Of a stretch of DNA of 64,000 bases, positions 53,704 to 62,079 are shown piece after piece (the stretch's first letter is position 1; the number at the start of each line of letters is the position of its first letter). A program made the position numbers and the translations under genes. Location: assembly GCF_000968685.2 (NCBI RefSeq), contig NZ_LAKD02000070.1, positions 1-64,000 on the forward strand, in the 5' to 3' direction. This DNA is from Streptomyces antioxidans (lineage in GTDB: Bacteria; Actinomycetota; Actinomycetes; Streptomycetales; Streptomycetaceae). The notes under the pieces were generated by a model, which saw only the letters and a program-made list of their open reading frames with translations, was not told where the DNA came from and made no database searches.

Positions 53704-54548
53704 AGGATGAGCTACGCGTGACGGATTCGATGTGGCAGGGGAGCGGCGTCGACCTGGACGCCTATCTGACCCGTGTGGGCTACCAGGGCGACGTGGCTCC
53801 GGACCTCTCCACGCTGCGGGGTCTGCACGCCGCCCACGTCGACGCGATCGCCTTCGACAACCTCGACGCGGTGCTGGGGCGGCCCGCGGTGCCGCTGGAC
53901 CTGGACAGCCTCCAGGAGAAGATCGTGCGACAGGGCCGCGGCGGCTGGTGCCTGGAACAGGTCGTCCTGGTGGCTGCCGTGCTGGACCGGATCGGCTTCA
54001 CGTTCTCGGCGTTCGCGGGCAGAACACGGATCCGCACCGGGAACAAATTCGGTCCCGCGCTCCACGTCGCCCTGTGTGTGCAGCTCGACGACGAGCGCTG
54101 GCTCTTCGACGTGAGTTTCGGCGCGTACGGGCCGCATGTCCCCATCCGCCTCGCGGAGAACGCGCGACTGGACGGCGAATGGCCCTTTGACCTGGTGCGG
54201 GAACCGAATGGTGCATACGTGCTGCGGTTTCTGCGCCCCGAGGGCCCGGCGGAGCTCTACGGCTTCACCACCGACGCGCGCTATCCGTCGGACTTCGAGC
54301 TCCTCAACCACTTCTGCCTCACCCATCCGCGCTCGCCGTTCAACCACCGGATGGTCCTCCAGCGCACACAGCCCGACGTGAGGCACCTCCTCGCCGGCAG
54401 CACTCTCACGGAAATACGTCCCGGGGAGCCGGCGACCTTCCGGGAGCTCGACAAGGACGAGACGCTTTCCGCTCCCGGGGAGATCTTCGGGATCACCTTG
54501 GAACCGGATGACGTCCAGGCGCTCAGGAAAATCTTGGACGGTCCGTGA
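53700..54548 (+). CDS. bezG: Arylamine N-acetyltransferase family protein (BezG-like)
   Basis: Protein of 282 aa with the NAT triad Cys84 (RGGWCLEQ), His122 and Asp137 (FDVSFGA), with the 38- and 15-residue spacings usual in NATs. In the benzastatin route this enzyme O-acetylates the hydroxylamine to the N-acetoxy compound, giving a leaving group for the P450, rather than detoxifying amines. The ATG overlaps the ubiA stop; a GTG at 53718 is a second possible start. It ends in an overlap with the pabAB gene. Confidence 0.87.
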   Translation: MKDELRVTDSMWQGSGVDLDAYLTRVGYQGDVAPDLSTLRGLHAAHVDAIAFDNLDAVLGRPAVPLDLDSLQEKIVRQGRGGWCLEQVVLVAAVLDRIGFTFSAFAGRTRIRTGNKFGPALHVALCVQLDDERWLFDVSFGAYGPHVPIRLAENARLDGEWPFDLVREPNGAYVLRFLRPEGPAELYGFTTDARYPSDFELLNHFCLTHPRSPFNHRMVLQRTQPDVRHLLAGSTLTEIRPGEPATFRELDKDETLSAPGEIFGITLEPDDVQALRKILDGP

Positions 54549-56662
54549 TGCGTACCTTGCTGGTGGACAACTATGACTCGTACACCTTCAACCTGTACCA
54601 GTTGATCGCCGACATCAACGGCCAGGAACCCGTCGTCATGGTCAACGACGATCCGAAGCTGTCCGGCCTGCGGCTGGAGGACTTCGACAACATCGTCGTC
54701 TCACCCGGCCCCGGACGGCCGCAGCACCCCCGCGACGTCGGCCTCCTCGGCGACCTGCTGCGCCGCGCCACGCTCCCCGTGCTGGGCGTCTGCTTCGGCC
54801 ATCAGATGATCGCGCACCTGGCCGGGGCGTCGGTGGTCGCCGCGCCCGAGCCGAGACACGGGTACCTCGCCAAGGTCTCCCACGAGGGAGATCCGCTGTT
54901 CGCCGGAGTGCCGAGTGAATTCGTCGCGGTGCGCTACCACTCGCTGTGCGTACGGGAGCCCCTGCCCGATGAACTCGTCGCCACCGCCTGGGCGGACGAC
55001 GGTGTGCTCATGGCGCTGCGGCACCGCGAACTGCCGCAGTGGGGCGTGCAGTTCCACCCCGAGTCGATCGCTTCCCAGTACGGGCGCGAGATCCTGCAGA
55101 ACTTCGCCCAGCTGACCCCGCTGACCCGCCGGACGCGGCACGGACAACGGCCGTCCGTCGCCGACACCCTCGCCGTCACCGCGCGGGCGGACGACACGCC
55201 CGGCGCGGCCGGGGAACTGGGGATCATCAGCACGGTCGTGCCGACCGCCGCCGATTCCGAGGCCATCTTCCTCAAGCTCTTCGGCGACACCCCCTACTGC
55301 TTCTGGCTGGACAGCAGCCGGGTGGAGGAAGGCCTGTCCCGGTTCTCGTTCCTCGGTGACACATCGGGCCCACTCAGCGAGGTCCTGACCTACCGCACCG
55401 GCAGCGGGACCGTGGAAGTGCGCGACGCGAAGGGCGTCGAGATCGTCCCCGGCAGCGTGTTCGACGTCCTCGAACGGCGGTTGCGCGAACGGCGCATACC
55501 CGACTCTGACCTGCCGTTCGACCTGAACGGCGGCTACGTCGGCTACTTCGGCTACGAACTCAAGGCCGAATGCGGGGCCACGGCCCGCCACACCGCAGAA
55601 ACGCCGGACGCCAGCTGGATGTTCGCCGACCGGGTCATCGCCGTCGACCACCAGGAGGGACTGACCTACCTGGTGGCCGTCCACGACGAGCAGACCCGGC
55701 GCGACGCCCAGGAGTGGGTGGAACGGACGTCCGCGCTCCTGATAGGCCTGAACCCGGCCGCCGCCGAGCGGCCGCCGAGCGAACCCGCCGCCGCCCCGCC
55801 CCCGAACGCCGAGGAGTACCTCGGTCGCGGCCGGAGCCAGTACCTGGCGGACATCACGGAGTGCCAACGGCAGCTGAACCGGGGCGAGAGCTACGAGATC
55901 TGCCTGACCAACCAGCTGCACATGCCGTTCCATGACGACGACACGTCCTTCTACCTGAGGCTGCGCCGGGCGAACCCGGCACCGTACGCCGCGCTCCTGC
56001 GCCTCGGCGACGTCACGGTCTTCAGCTCCTCACCGGAGCGGTTCCTGCGCATCGAGAGGGACCGCACGGTCACCAGCAAGCCGATCAAGGGCACGGCCCC
56101 TCGCGACGCCGACCCGGTGCGCGACGCCGAACTGGCCGCCACCCTCGCCACGAGTGCCAAGACGCAGGCCGAGAACCTGATGATCGTCGACCTGTTGCGC
56201 AACGACCTGGGCCGGGTGTGCGAGGTGGGCAGCATCGAGGTCGACCCGTACCTGGCCGTCGAGAGCTACGAGACCGTGCACCAACTGGTCTCCACCGTGC
56301 GCGGACGGCTCGCTGGCGGGGCCAGCGCGATGGACTGCGCCCGGCAGTGCTTCCCCGGCGGGTCGATGACCGGGGCGCCGAAGCTGCGCACCATGGAGAT
56401 CATCGACCGCCTGGAGACGGAGGCCAGGGGCGTCTACTCCGGCACCCTCGGCTACTTCGGCCTCTCCGGCGGCACGGACCTGAACATCGTGATCCGCACC
56501 GCGGTCCGCGTCGGTGACCGGTTGACCATCGGAGCCGGCGGGGCCATCGTCCTCGACTCCGACCCGCAGGAGGAGTACGAGGAGATGCTGCTCAAGGCGG
56601 CGGCGTCGCTCCGGGCCTGGCGTGCGCCGACGGTGTCCGACGTGGGCGGCTCCCCACGATGA
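54548..56662 (+). CDS. pabAB: Fused aminodeoxychorismate synthase PabAB
   Basis: Protein of 704 aa. Residues 1-190 are a class I glutamine amidotransferase (Cys82 in GVCFGHQ, His170/Glu172 in QFHPES). Residues about 230-700 are the chorismate-binding domain. PIKGT at 512-516 carries the Lys typical of aminodeoxychorismate synthase; anthranilate synthases have Ala there. It makes 4-amino-4-deoxychorismate from chorismate and glutamine. Such fusions mark secondary-metabolite PABA supply. ATG 54548 overlaps the previous stop (TGATG); GTG 54545 is equally near. The end overlaps pabC by 4 bp. Confidence 0.93.
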   Translation: MRTLLVDNYDSYTFNLYQLIADINGQEPVVMVNDDPKLSGLRLEDFDNIVVSPGPGRPQHPRDVGLLGDLLRRATLPVLGVCFGHQMIAHLAGASVVAAPEPRHGYLAKVSHEGDPLFAGVPSEFVAVRYHSLCVREPLPDELVATAWADDGVLMALRHRELPQWGVQFHPESIASQYGREILQNFAQLTPLTRRTRHGQRPSVADTLAVTARADDTPGAAGELGIISTVVPTAADSEAIFLKLFGDTPYCFWLDSSRVEEGLSRFSFLGDTSGPLSEVLTYRTGSGTVEVRDAKGVEIVPGSVFDVLERRLRERRIPDSDLPFDLNGGYVGYFGYELKAECGATARHTAETPDASWMFADRVIAVDHQEGLTYLVAVHDEQTRRDAQEWVERTSALLIGLNPAAAERPPSEPAAAPPPNAEEYLGRGRSQYLADITECQRQLNRGESYEICLTNQLHMPFHDDDTSFYLRLRRANPAPYAALLRLGDVTVFSSSPERFLRIERDRTVTSKPIKGTAPRDADPVRDAELAATLATSAKTQAENLMIVDLLRNDLGRVCEVGSIEVDPYLAVESYETVHQLVSTVRGRLAGGASAMDCARQCFPGGSMTGAPKLRTMEIIDRLETEARGVYSGTLGYFGLSGGTDLNIVIRTAVRVGDRLTIGAGGAIVLDSDPQEEYEEMLLKAAASLRAWRAPTVSDVGGSPR

Positions 56663-57474
56663 ACACGGCGACGGACCAGGGCGGCCGCCGGTGGTGGGAC
56701 GCCGATCGCGGATGGTCGGCGGCCGACGCCGCCGGGACGGTGCTGGTCATCGACTCCTGGCTGGTGGACGAGGGGCGGGTGCGGGGACTCGACCGGCACG
56801 CCGAACGCTTCGCGACGGCCTGCGACCGGTTCTCCGGACCGGGAGCGGAACAGACGAACCGGTTCCTGCGGGCGGTCGCCGCGTCGTTGCCCGCGCGAGG
56901 CCGGTGGTTTCCCCGCGTGGAACTCGTGGAGACCGGGTCGGGAACGCGGCTGCGGATGTGGCTGCGCCCCGCGCCACCACGCACCGCGACGGTCCGGCTG
57001 TGGACCGGGGCGGGGCCCGACCGCCGGCGAGTGCCGACCGTCAAGGGCGCCGACCTGGACCACCTGGCGTCCCTGCGCGCTGCCGCGGCCGCGGCGGGAG
57101 CTGACGAGCCGCTTCTGGTCTCGCCGGAGGGGCACGTACGCGAAGGGGCGTCCACGAGCGTCGTCTGGTGGCGGGGCGACACGCTGTGCGGGCCACCCCC
57201 CGGCCCCGGCCTGCTCCCCGGGATCACCCGCGCCCTGCTCGGCGAGCTGGCCGGTGCGGCAGGGCACCAGGTCGTCACCGAGCTGGCCACCGCGCCGGAC
57301 CTCGCCGGTGTGCCGGTCTGGACGCTGAACGCCCTGCACGGCATCCGGCCGGTCACCGAGGGGCTGGGCCGGTTCCAGGACACGGACGCCGCGGCGGCCG
57401 AGCGCTGGCAGTCGCGCCTGGCCGCGCTCGCCGTTCCGGCCGGCGCCGCCCCGATTCCCGTGGTGAACCCATGA
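56659..57474 (+). CDS. pabC: Aminodeoxychorismate lyase (PLP class IV)
   Basis: Protein of 271 aa of the branched-chain aminotransferase/ADC lyase fold. The PLP Lys is in TVKGADLDHL (about residue 129), followed by LLVSPEGHVREGASTSVVWWRGD and the phosphate-binding LLPGITRALL. It releases pyruvate from aminodeoxychorismate to give 4-aminobenzoate. Overlap with pabAB and the following N-oxygenase gene 13 bp away show one PABA-making and PABA-oxidising unit. Confidence 0.88.
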   Translation: MNTATDQGGRRWWDADRGWSAADAAGTVLVIDSWLVDEGRVRGLDRHAERFATACDRFSGPGAEQTNRFLRAVAASLPARGRWFPRVELVETGSGTRLRMWLRPAPPRTATVRLWTGAGPDRRRVPTVKGADLDHLASLRAAAAAAGADEPLLVSPEGHVREGASTSVVWWRGDTLCGPPPGPGLLPGITRALLGELAGAAGHQVVTELATAPDLAGVPVWTLNALHGIRPVTEGLGRFQDTDAAAAERWQSRLAALAVPAGAAPIPVVNP

Positions 57475-57487
57475 AGGAGGTCTCCCG

Positions 57488-58417
57488 ATGACCGCGGTAC
57501 GTGAGGAGCCCGCGTACGAGCGCGACTTGCTGGTGCAGTTGACGCGCCGCTGGGGGAAGCGGGTGGCCGTCAAGAAGGACGAGCTCGACCTCGACGGACA
57601 CTTCGACGAGGCGCTGCCGGACTTCCCCGAACACCTCGTCCCGGTGCTGGCACTGCCGGGCGCCGACCGGCTCGACCGGGACGCCCGCGAGCGCATCCTG
57701 TCGGCGGCGTGGATCTCCTACAACGCCAAGACCGCGGCCATCGAGGACGAGATCATCCTGCCGGCCTGCCGGCTGATGCTCCAGGAACGGATCCCCGTCC
57801 GCCGCGACGACGTCGCCGTCGACGCCCTGCACCAGACGATCATCGATGAGCACTACCACATCCTGATGTGCCACAACGCCGTCGGCGTCACCCGCAGGCG
57901 GCGCGGTCTGGAGGAGGTGCGGTTCGCTCCGGGCGTCTGGTCGGTCGTCCGGGGACTCGACGCGGTCCGCACCGGGCTGTCCGGGTTCGACCGCGACATC
58001 GTGGAGATCGCGTTCTCCCTGGCCGCCGAGACGACGATCAGCGGTTTCCTCTCCACCCTCGCCACCGCCCAGGAGATCCAGCCGATGAACCGGATCACCA
58101 CCGATCTGCACCGGCGGGACGAGAGCGGACACGCGGTGGTGTTCCGCGAGTTGTGCGGCTCGCTCTACCGGAACCTGGACGGCGCACAGCGGCGGATGTT
58201 CCGCGAAGCGCTCGTCACCGGGCTGACCGCGTTCCGCTCCGCGGACCTGGACCCCTGGGTGACCGTGGCGGCCCAGGGCGGCTTCGAGATCGACACCGGT
58301 CAGCTGAGCGAGTGGGCCGCGTCCCGTCCGGCGCCCGCGCGGGACACCGGACCGTTGCAGCTGCTGCTAGACGACCTGGGCATCAGCCACGACCTCGTCC
58401 AGATGGTCCGGCGCTGA
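57488..58417 (+). CDS. bezJ: AurF-type diiron arylamine N-oxygenase (BezJ-like)
   Basis: Protein of 309 aa. All seven diiron ligands of AurF are present with identical spacing, shifted by 15 residues: Glu86, Glu121, His124, Glu181, His208, Glu212, His215 (motifs DEHYH and HRRDESGH). The enzyme oxidises the amino group of an aminobenzoate. AurF goes on to the nitro compound; in the benzastatin route the hydroxylamine is the wanted product, to be acetylated by the NAT-like enzyme. AAGGAGG precedes the ATG. Confidence 0.9.
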   Translation: MTAVREEPAYERDLLVQLTRRWGKRVAVKKDELDLDGHFDEALPDFPEHLVPVLALPGADRLDRDARERILSAAWISYNAKTAAIEDEIILPACRLMLQERIPVRRDDVAVDALHQTIIDEHYHILMCHNAVGVTRRRRGLEEVRFAPGVWSVVRGLDAVRTGLSGFDRDIVEIAFSLAAETTISGFLSTLATAQEIQPMNRITTDLHRRDESGHAVVFRELCGSLYRNLDGAQRRMFREALVTGLTAFRSADLDPWVTVAAQGGFEIDTGQLSEWAASRPAPARDTGPLQLLLDDLGISHDLVQMVRR

Positions 58418-58457
58418 CCGCCCCGCACCGCCCAGCCAGGAGAAGCGGACGGAGACC

Positions 58458-59810
58458 ATGTTGCCCCTCACCGGCGAAGCGGCCGCGCATTGGCGGACAC
58501 TCGTCGCCCATCAGCGGCCGGAGTGGCCCAGCCTGGCCGAGCTCGGCGAGGTGACGGATCACCTGGCGGCCTCGCTCCCGTTGGTCACGCCACAGGAGTG
58601 CGACACGCTCACCGCACGGCTCGCCCAGGCGGCAGAGGGCGAAGCGTTCCTGCTGCAGGGTGGCGACTGCGCCGAACGTTTCGACCGCCTCTCGACGCGG
58701 GCGATTCACGGCAAGCTGCGGCTCCTGCAGCAGATGGCCCTGATCCTGACGCACGCGTCGGCGGCGCCGGTGGTCACGGTGGGCCGGATGGCCGGGCAGT
58801 ACGCGAAGCCCCGATCCCGGCCGACCGAGACCGTCGACGGGCGCACGCTGCCGGTCTACCGGGGCGACGCGGTAAACGGCACCGGCTTCAGCCAGGCCGA
58901 ACGACGGCCGGACCCGGTCCGGCTGCTCCGGATGTACGACGCTTCGCGCCACACCCTGGACGTCATGCGCGCGTTCGCCCGTGGCTCCACCGACCCGCGC
59001 CAACTGCACGAGGAGAACCAGGACTTCGTCGCACGCTCACCTGCCGGTGAACGCTACGGCGAACTCGCCAGTCGCATCGGCCGGGCACTGTCCTCACAGG
59101 AAGCGCGCGGCGGCGGTCCGTTGCGCACCACGGAGGTGTTCGCCAGCCACGAGGGACTGCTGCTCGACTACGAGGCCGCGCTGACCCGCGAAGACCCGCG
59201 TTCGGGTCGAAGATACGCGGGCAGCGGCCACATGCTGTGGATCGGCGACCGCACCAGACAGCCGGACGGCGCCCACGTCGCCTACTTCGCGACCATCGAC
59301 AACCCGATCGCGGTGAAGCTGGGCCCCGCCACCACGCCCGCCCAGGCGCTGGCCCTGATCGACCGCCTCGACCCCGACCGGCGGCCGGGCCGGCTGACGT
59401 TCATCGTGCGCATGGGGGCGCACCGGGTGCGGTATCTGCTGCCGGAGCTCGTGGAGAAGGTCACGGCGTCCGGCGCGCCGGTGGTGTGGGTGTGCGATCC
59501 GATGCACGGCAACACCTTCGAGGCGCCCAGCGGGCACAAGACCAGGCGGTTCGACGACATCCTCGCCGAGGTCGCCGGTTTCTTCGAGGTGCACAAGGCG
59601 CTCGGCACCCACCCCGGCGGACTGCACGTGGAGCTGACCGGCGAGGACGTGACCGAGTGCGTCGGCGGCGGCGCCGATCTGGGCTTCGACGACCTGCCCC
59701 GCAGATACGAATCGGCGTGCGACCCGCGCCTCAACGAAGGCCAGGCGCTTGACCTGGCCTTCCAGGTAGCCGAGATGTTCACCCCGGGAGCGACCGTCAC
59801 CCGGCGCTGA
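58458..59810 (+). CDS. Type II 3-deoxy-D-arabino-heptulosonate 7-phosphate synthase
   Basis: Protein of 450 aa of the plant-like class II DAHP synthases. Motifs: LLQGGDCAERFD, KPRSRPTE, SHEGLLLDYE, WIGDRTRQPDGAHVAYF, VVWVCDPMHGNTFE and GGLHVELTGEDVTECVGG. It condenses PEP and erythrose 4-phosphate, the entry step of the shikimate pathway. A cluster-borne copy, likely less feedback-inhibited than the primary one, would raise chorismate for PABA. It begins 40 bp after the N-oxygenase gene with AGGAG upstream. Confidence 0.92.
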   Translation: MLPLTGEAAAHWRTLVAHQRPEWPSLAELGEVTDHLAASLPLVTPQECDTLTARLAQAAEGEAFLLQGGDCAERFDRLSTRAIHGKLRLLQQMALILTHASAAPVVTVGRMAGQYAKPRSRPTETVDGRTLPVYRGDAVNGTGFSQAERRPDPVRLLRMYDASRHTLDVMRAFARGSTDPRQLHEENQDFVARSPAGERYGELASRIGRALSSQEARGGGPLRTTEVFASHEGLLLDYEAALTREDPRSGRRYAGSGHMLWIGDRTRQPDGAHVAYFATIDNPIAVKLGPATTPAQALALIDRLDPDRRPGRLTFIVRMGAHRVRYLLPELVEKVTASGAPVVWVCDPMHGNTFEAPSGHKTRRFDDILAEVAGFFEVHKALGTHPGGLHVELTGEDVTECVGGGADLGFDDLPRRYESACDPRLNEGQALDLAFQVAEMFTPGATVTRR

Positions 59811-59833
59811 GCCGCACCGGCATACTGGCGCTC

Positions 59834-60643
59834 ATGTGCAGCCACTTCGATCACCGTCGCACCGGCCTCGCGGGTGTTCCCGCGGAGGGCGCCAGTCGGT
59901 CCGCGGGCGGGACCGCCCTCGTCACCGGGGCGTCGCGGGGTCTGGGTGCCGCGATGGCACGGCGGCTGGCCGCTGACGGGTGGAGCGTCGCGGTCAACTA
60001 CAGGTCCGCGGCGGAGGACGCCTTGACCGTGGTGCGGGACATTCGTGCCGGAGGCGGGACGGCGGAGGCCTTCCGCGCGGATGTCACGGACGAGGAGTCG
60101 GTCGCCGACCTCATCGAGCAGGTGACGGCATCGCTGGGTCCGGTGGGCGTGCTGGTCCTCAACGCCACCGGCCCGCAGCCTTCCGTCGCCGTGGAGGACC
60201 TCACCTGGGAAGCGCACCTGGACCAACTGCGGTTCTTCGTCAAGAGCCCCACCCTGCTGCTGCGCGCCGCACTGCCGGGGATGAAGACCCTCGGCGGCGG
60301 CAGAGTCATTCAGATCGGCTCCGACGCCTTCCACCGGGCGTTGCCGGGCATGTCGGCATACGTCGCGGCGAAGGGTGCGCAACTGGGCCTCACCCGTTCG
60401 TGGGCGCGGGAGTTGGGACCGCACAACATCACCGTCAACCTGGTCGCCCCGGGGTGGGTCCCCGTGGAGCGTCACGCGTCCGCCACGCAGGAGGAGTTGC
60501 GGGCCTACGCGTCTGAGGTGCCGCTGCGCCGCACGGGCACCCCCGCTGAGGTCGCCGCCACCGTGTCCTTCCTGGCTTCTGACGCCGCGGGGTTCATCAC
60601 CGGGGAGTGCCTGTCCATCAACGGAGGGCACACCATGGGCTGA
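59834..60643 (+). CDS. Short-chain dehydrogenase/reductase
   Basis: Protein of 269 aa, FabG-like. The NAD(P) motif TGASRGLG follows a 20-residue extra N terminus; the catalytic Ser is in QIGSDAF and the YxxxK is YVAAKGAQ, and it ends GECLSINGG. It lies 23 bp after the DAHP synthase stop. TACTGG 6 nt before the ATG could also allow a leaderless transcript. None of the known benzastatin steps needs it, so a tailoring, redox or shunt role is open. Confidence 0.83.
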   Translation: MCSHFDHRRTGLAGVPAEGASRSAGGTALVTGASRGLGAAMARRLAADGWSVAVNYRSAAEDALTVVRDIRAGGGTAEAFRADVTDEESVADLIEQVTASLGPVGVLVLNATGPQPSVAVEDLTWEAHLDQLRFFVKSPTLLLRAALPGMKTLGGGRVIQIGSDAFHRALPGMSAYVAAKGAQLGLTRSWARELGPHNITVNLVAPGWVPVERHASATQEELRAYASEVPLRRTGTPAEVAATVSFLASDAAGFITGECLSINGGHTMG

Positions 60644-60695
60644 TGAAAGTGCGGCCGACGGGACGGCCGTCCGGCAGTGCGGAGCCGGGCCGGTG

Positions 60696-61982
60696 TCAGC
60701 GGCGGAGCCCCAGGGCCTCGCGGCCCGCGTACCGGGCCTGGCCGCCCAGCTCCTCCTCGATGCGGACGAGCTGGTTGTACTTCGCCGTGCGGTCGGTGCG
60801 GGACAGCGACCCGGTCTTGATCTGGCCGCAGCCGGTGGCGACGGCGAGGTCGGCGATGGTCGTGTCCTCCGTCTCGCCGGAGCGGTGGGACATGACGACC
60901 GTGTAGCCGGCGCGGTGGGCGGTGGCCACCGTGGCCAGGGTCTCGGTGAGGGTGCCGATCTGGTTGACCTTCACCAGGATCGAGTTGGCGATCCCGTCGC
61001 GGATCCCGTCCCGCAGCAGCGCCTCATTGGTGCAGAAGACGTCGTCGCCGGTGAGCTGGCAGCGCTCACCCAGCCGGGCGGTCAGGTCCCGCCAGCCGTC
61101 GTGGTCGTCCTCGGCCATCGGGTCCTCGATGGAGGCGACGGGGTAGCGGTCCACCAACTCCGCGAGGTACTGGGCGTGTTCGGCGGGAGTGCGGCGGACG
61201 CCCTCGCCCGTGTAGTCGTACACGCCGTCGTGGAAGAACTCCGAGCTGGCCGGGTCCATCACGAGGGTGATGTCGGTGCCGGGCCGGTAGCCGGTCTGCT
61301 CGATGGCGCGGACGACGAAGTCCAGGGCCTCCTCGGCGGTGCGCAGGTCGGGCGCGAAGCCACCCTCGTCGCCGACGTTCACGCTGTGGCCGGCGGCGAG
61401 GAGGGTGCCGCGCAGGGTGTGGAAGACCTCCGAGCCCATGCGGACGGCCTCGGCGGAGTTCTCGGCGCCGATGGGCGCGATCATGAACTCCTGGAAGTCG
61501 AGCGGATTGTCGGCGTGGGCGCCGCCGTTGACGATGTTCATCATCGGGACGGGCAGCAGACGGGCGTCGACGCCACCGATGTAGCGGTACAGCGGCAGGC
61601 CGTGGGAGGCGGCGGCGGCCTTGGCGGTGGCCAGGGAGACGCCGAGGATCGCGTTCGCGCCGAGACGCCCCTTGTCGGCGGTGCCGTCCAGGCCGATCAG
61701 GGCCGCGTCGACGGTCGCCTGGTCCTCGGCGGCCAGGCCGACGACGGCGTCGGAGATGGAGTCGTTGACGGCGTCGACCGCGCGGCGAACTCCCTTGCCG
61801 TGGAAGCGGACCGGATCGCCGTCGCGGAGCTCCACCGCCTCGCGGGCTCCGGTGGAAGCGCCGGAGGGTACGGCCGCGCGGCCGAGCGATCCGTCCGAGA
61901 GGACGACGTCGACCTCGACGGTGGGGTTGCCCCGGCTGTCGATGATCTCGCGTCCGACGACCCGGTTGATGACGACGGGCAC
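60696..61982 (-). CDS. eno: Enolase, probably an additional copy
   Basis: Protein of 428 aa, full length, with REIIDSRGNPTVEVDV, SGASTGAREAVELRDGD, the Mg ligands in VMDPASSEF and SIEDPMAEDD, and the catalytic Lys in LVKVNQIGTLTE; SHRSGETEDTTIADLAV near the end. It interconverts 2-phosphoglycerate and PEP. GTG 61982 has GGAG at 8 nt. Since Streptomyces has a housekeeping eno elsewhere, this copy beside a DAHP synthase suggests PEP supply to the shikimate pathway. It is divergent from the HxlR-type regulator and may be its target. Confidence 0.88.
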   Translation of the reverse strand: MPVVINRVVGREIIDSRGNPTVEVDVVLSDGSLGRAAVPSGASTGAREAVELRDGDPVRFHGKGVRRAVDAVNDSISDAVVGLAAEDQATVDAALIGLDGTADKGRLGANAILGVSLATAKAAAASHGLPLYRYIGGVDARLLPVPMMNIVNGGAHADNPLDFQEFMIAPIGAENSAEAVRMGSEVFHTLRGTLLAAGHSVNVGDEGGFAPDLRTAEEALDFVVRAIEQTGYRPGTDITLVMDPASSEFFHDGVYDYTGEGVRRTPAEHAQYLAELVDRYPVASIEDPMAEDDHDGWRDLTARLGERCQLTGDDVFCTNEALLRDGIRDGIANSILVKVNQIGTLTETLATVATAHRAGYTVVMSHRSGETEDTTIADLAVATGCGQIKTGSLSRTDRTAKYNQLVRIEEELGGQARYAGREALGLRR

Positions 61983-62046
61983 GGTGTGACTCCTCACGTC
62001 CGGTCCGCCGCACATCACGACGGAGTCAAGTTCCACCGAGAAACAA

Positions 62047-62071
62047 AGTGAGTCCTGAAAGAGAACTTACT
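62047..62071. promoter_or_regulatory. Candidate operator of the HxlR-type regulator
   Basis: AGTGAGT (62047-62053) and ACTTACT (62065-62071) form an inverted repeat with one mismatch and an 11-bp spacer. It overlaps the TACTAT -10-like box (62068-62073) just before the regulator's ATG and lies 65 bp upstream of the enolase start. HxlR/DUF24 repressors bind such AGTNAGT-type dyads. Confidence 0.5.
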
Positions 62072-62079
62072 ATGGGCGC

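Noticed and set aside
54548..56662. Anthranilate synthase instead of aminodeoxychorismate synthase
   Set aside because: The PIKGT motif with Lys, the adjacent pabC and the N-oxygenase gene all point to 4-aminobenzoate.
60375..62051. Plus-strand open frame opposite the enolase gene
   Set aside because: The minus strand encodes a full, conserved enolase; the opposite frame is low-complexity and has no family match.
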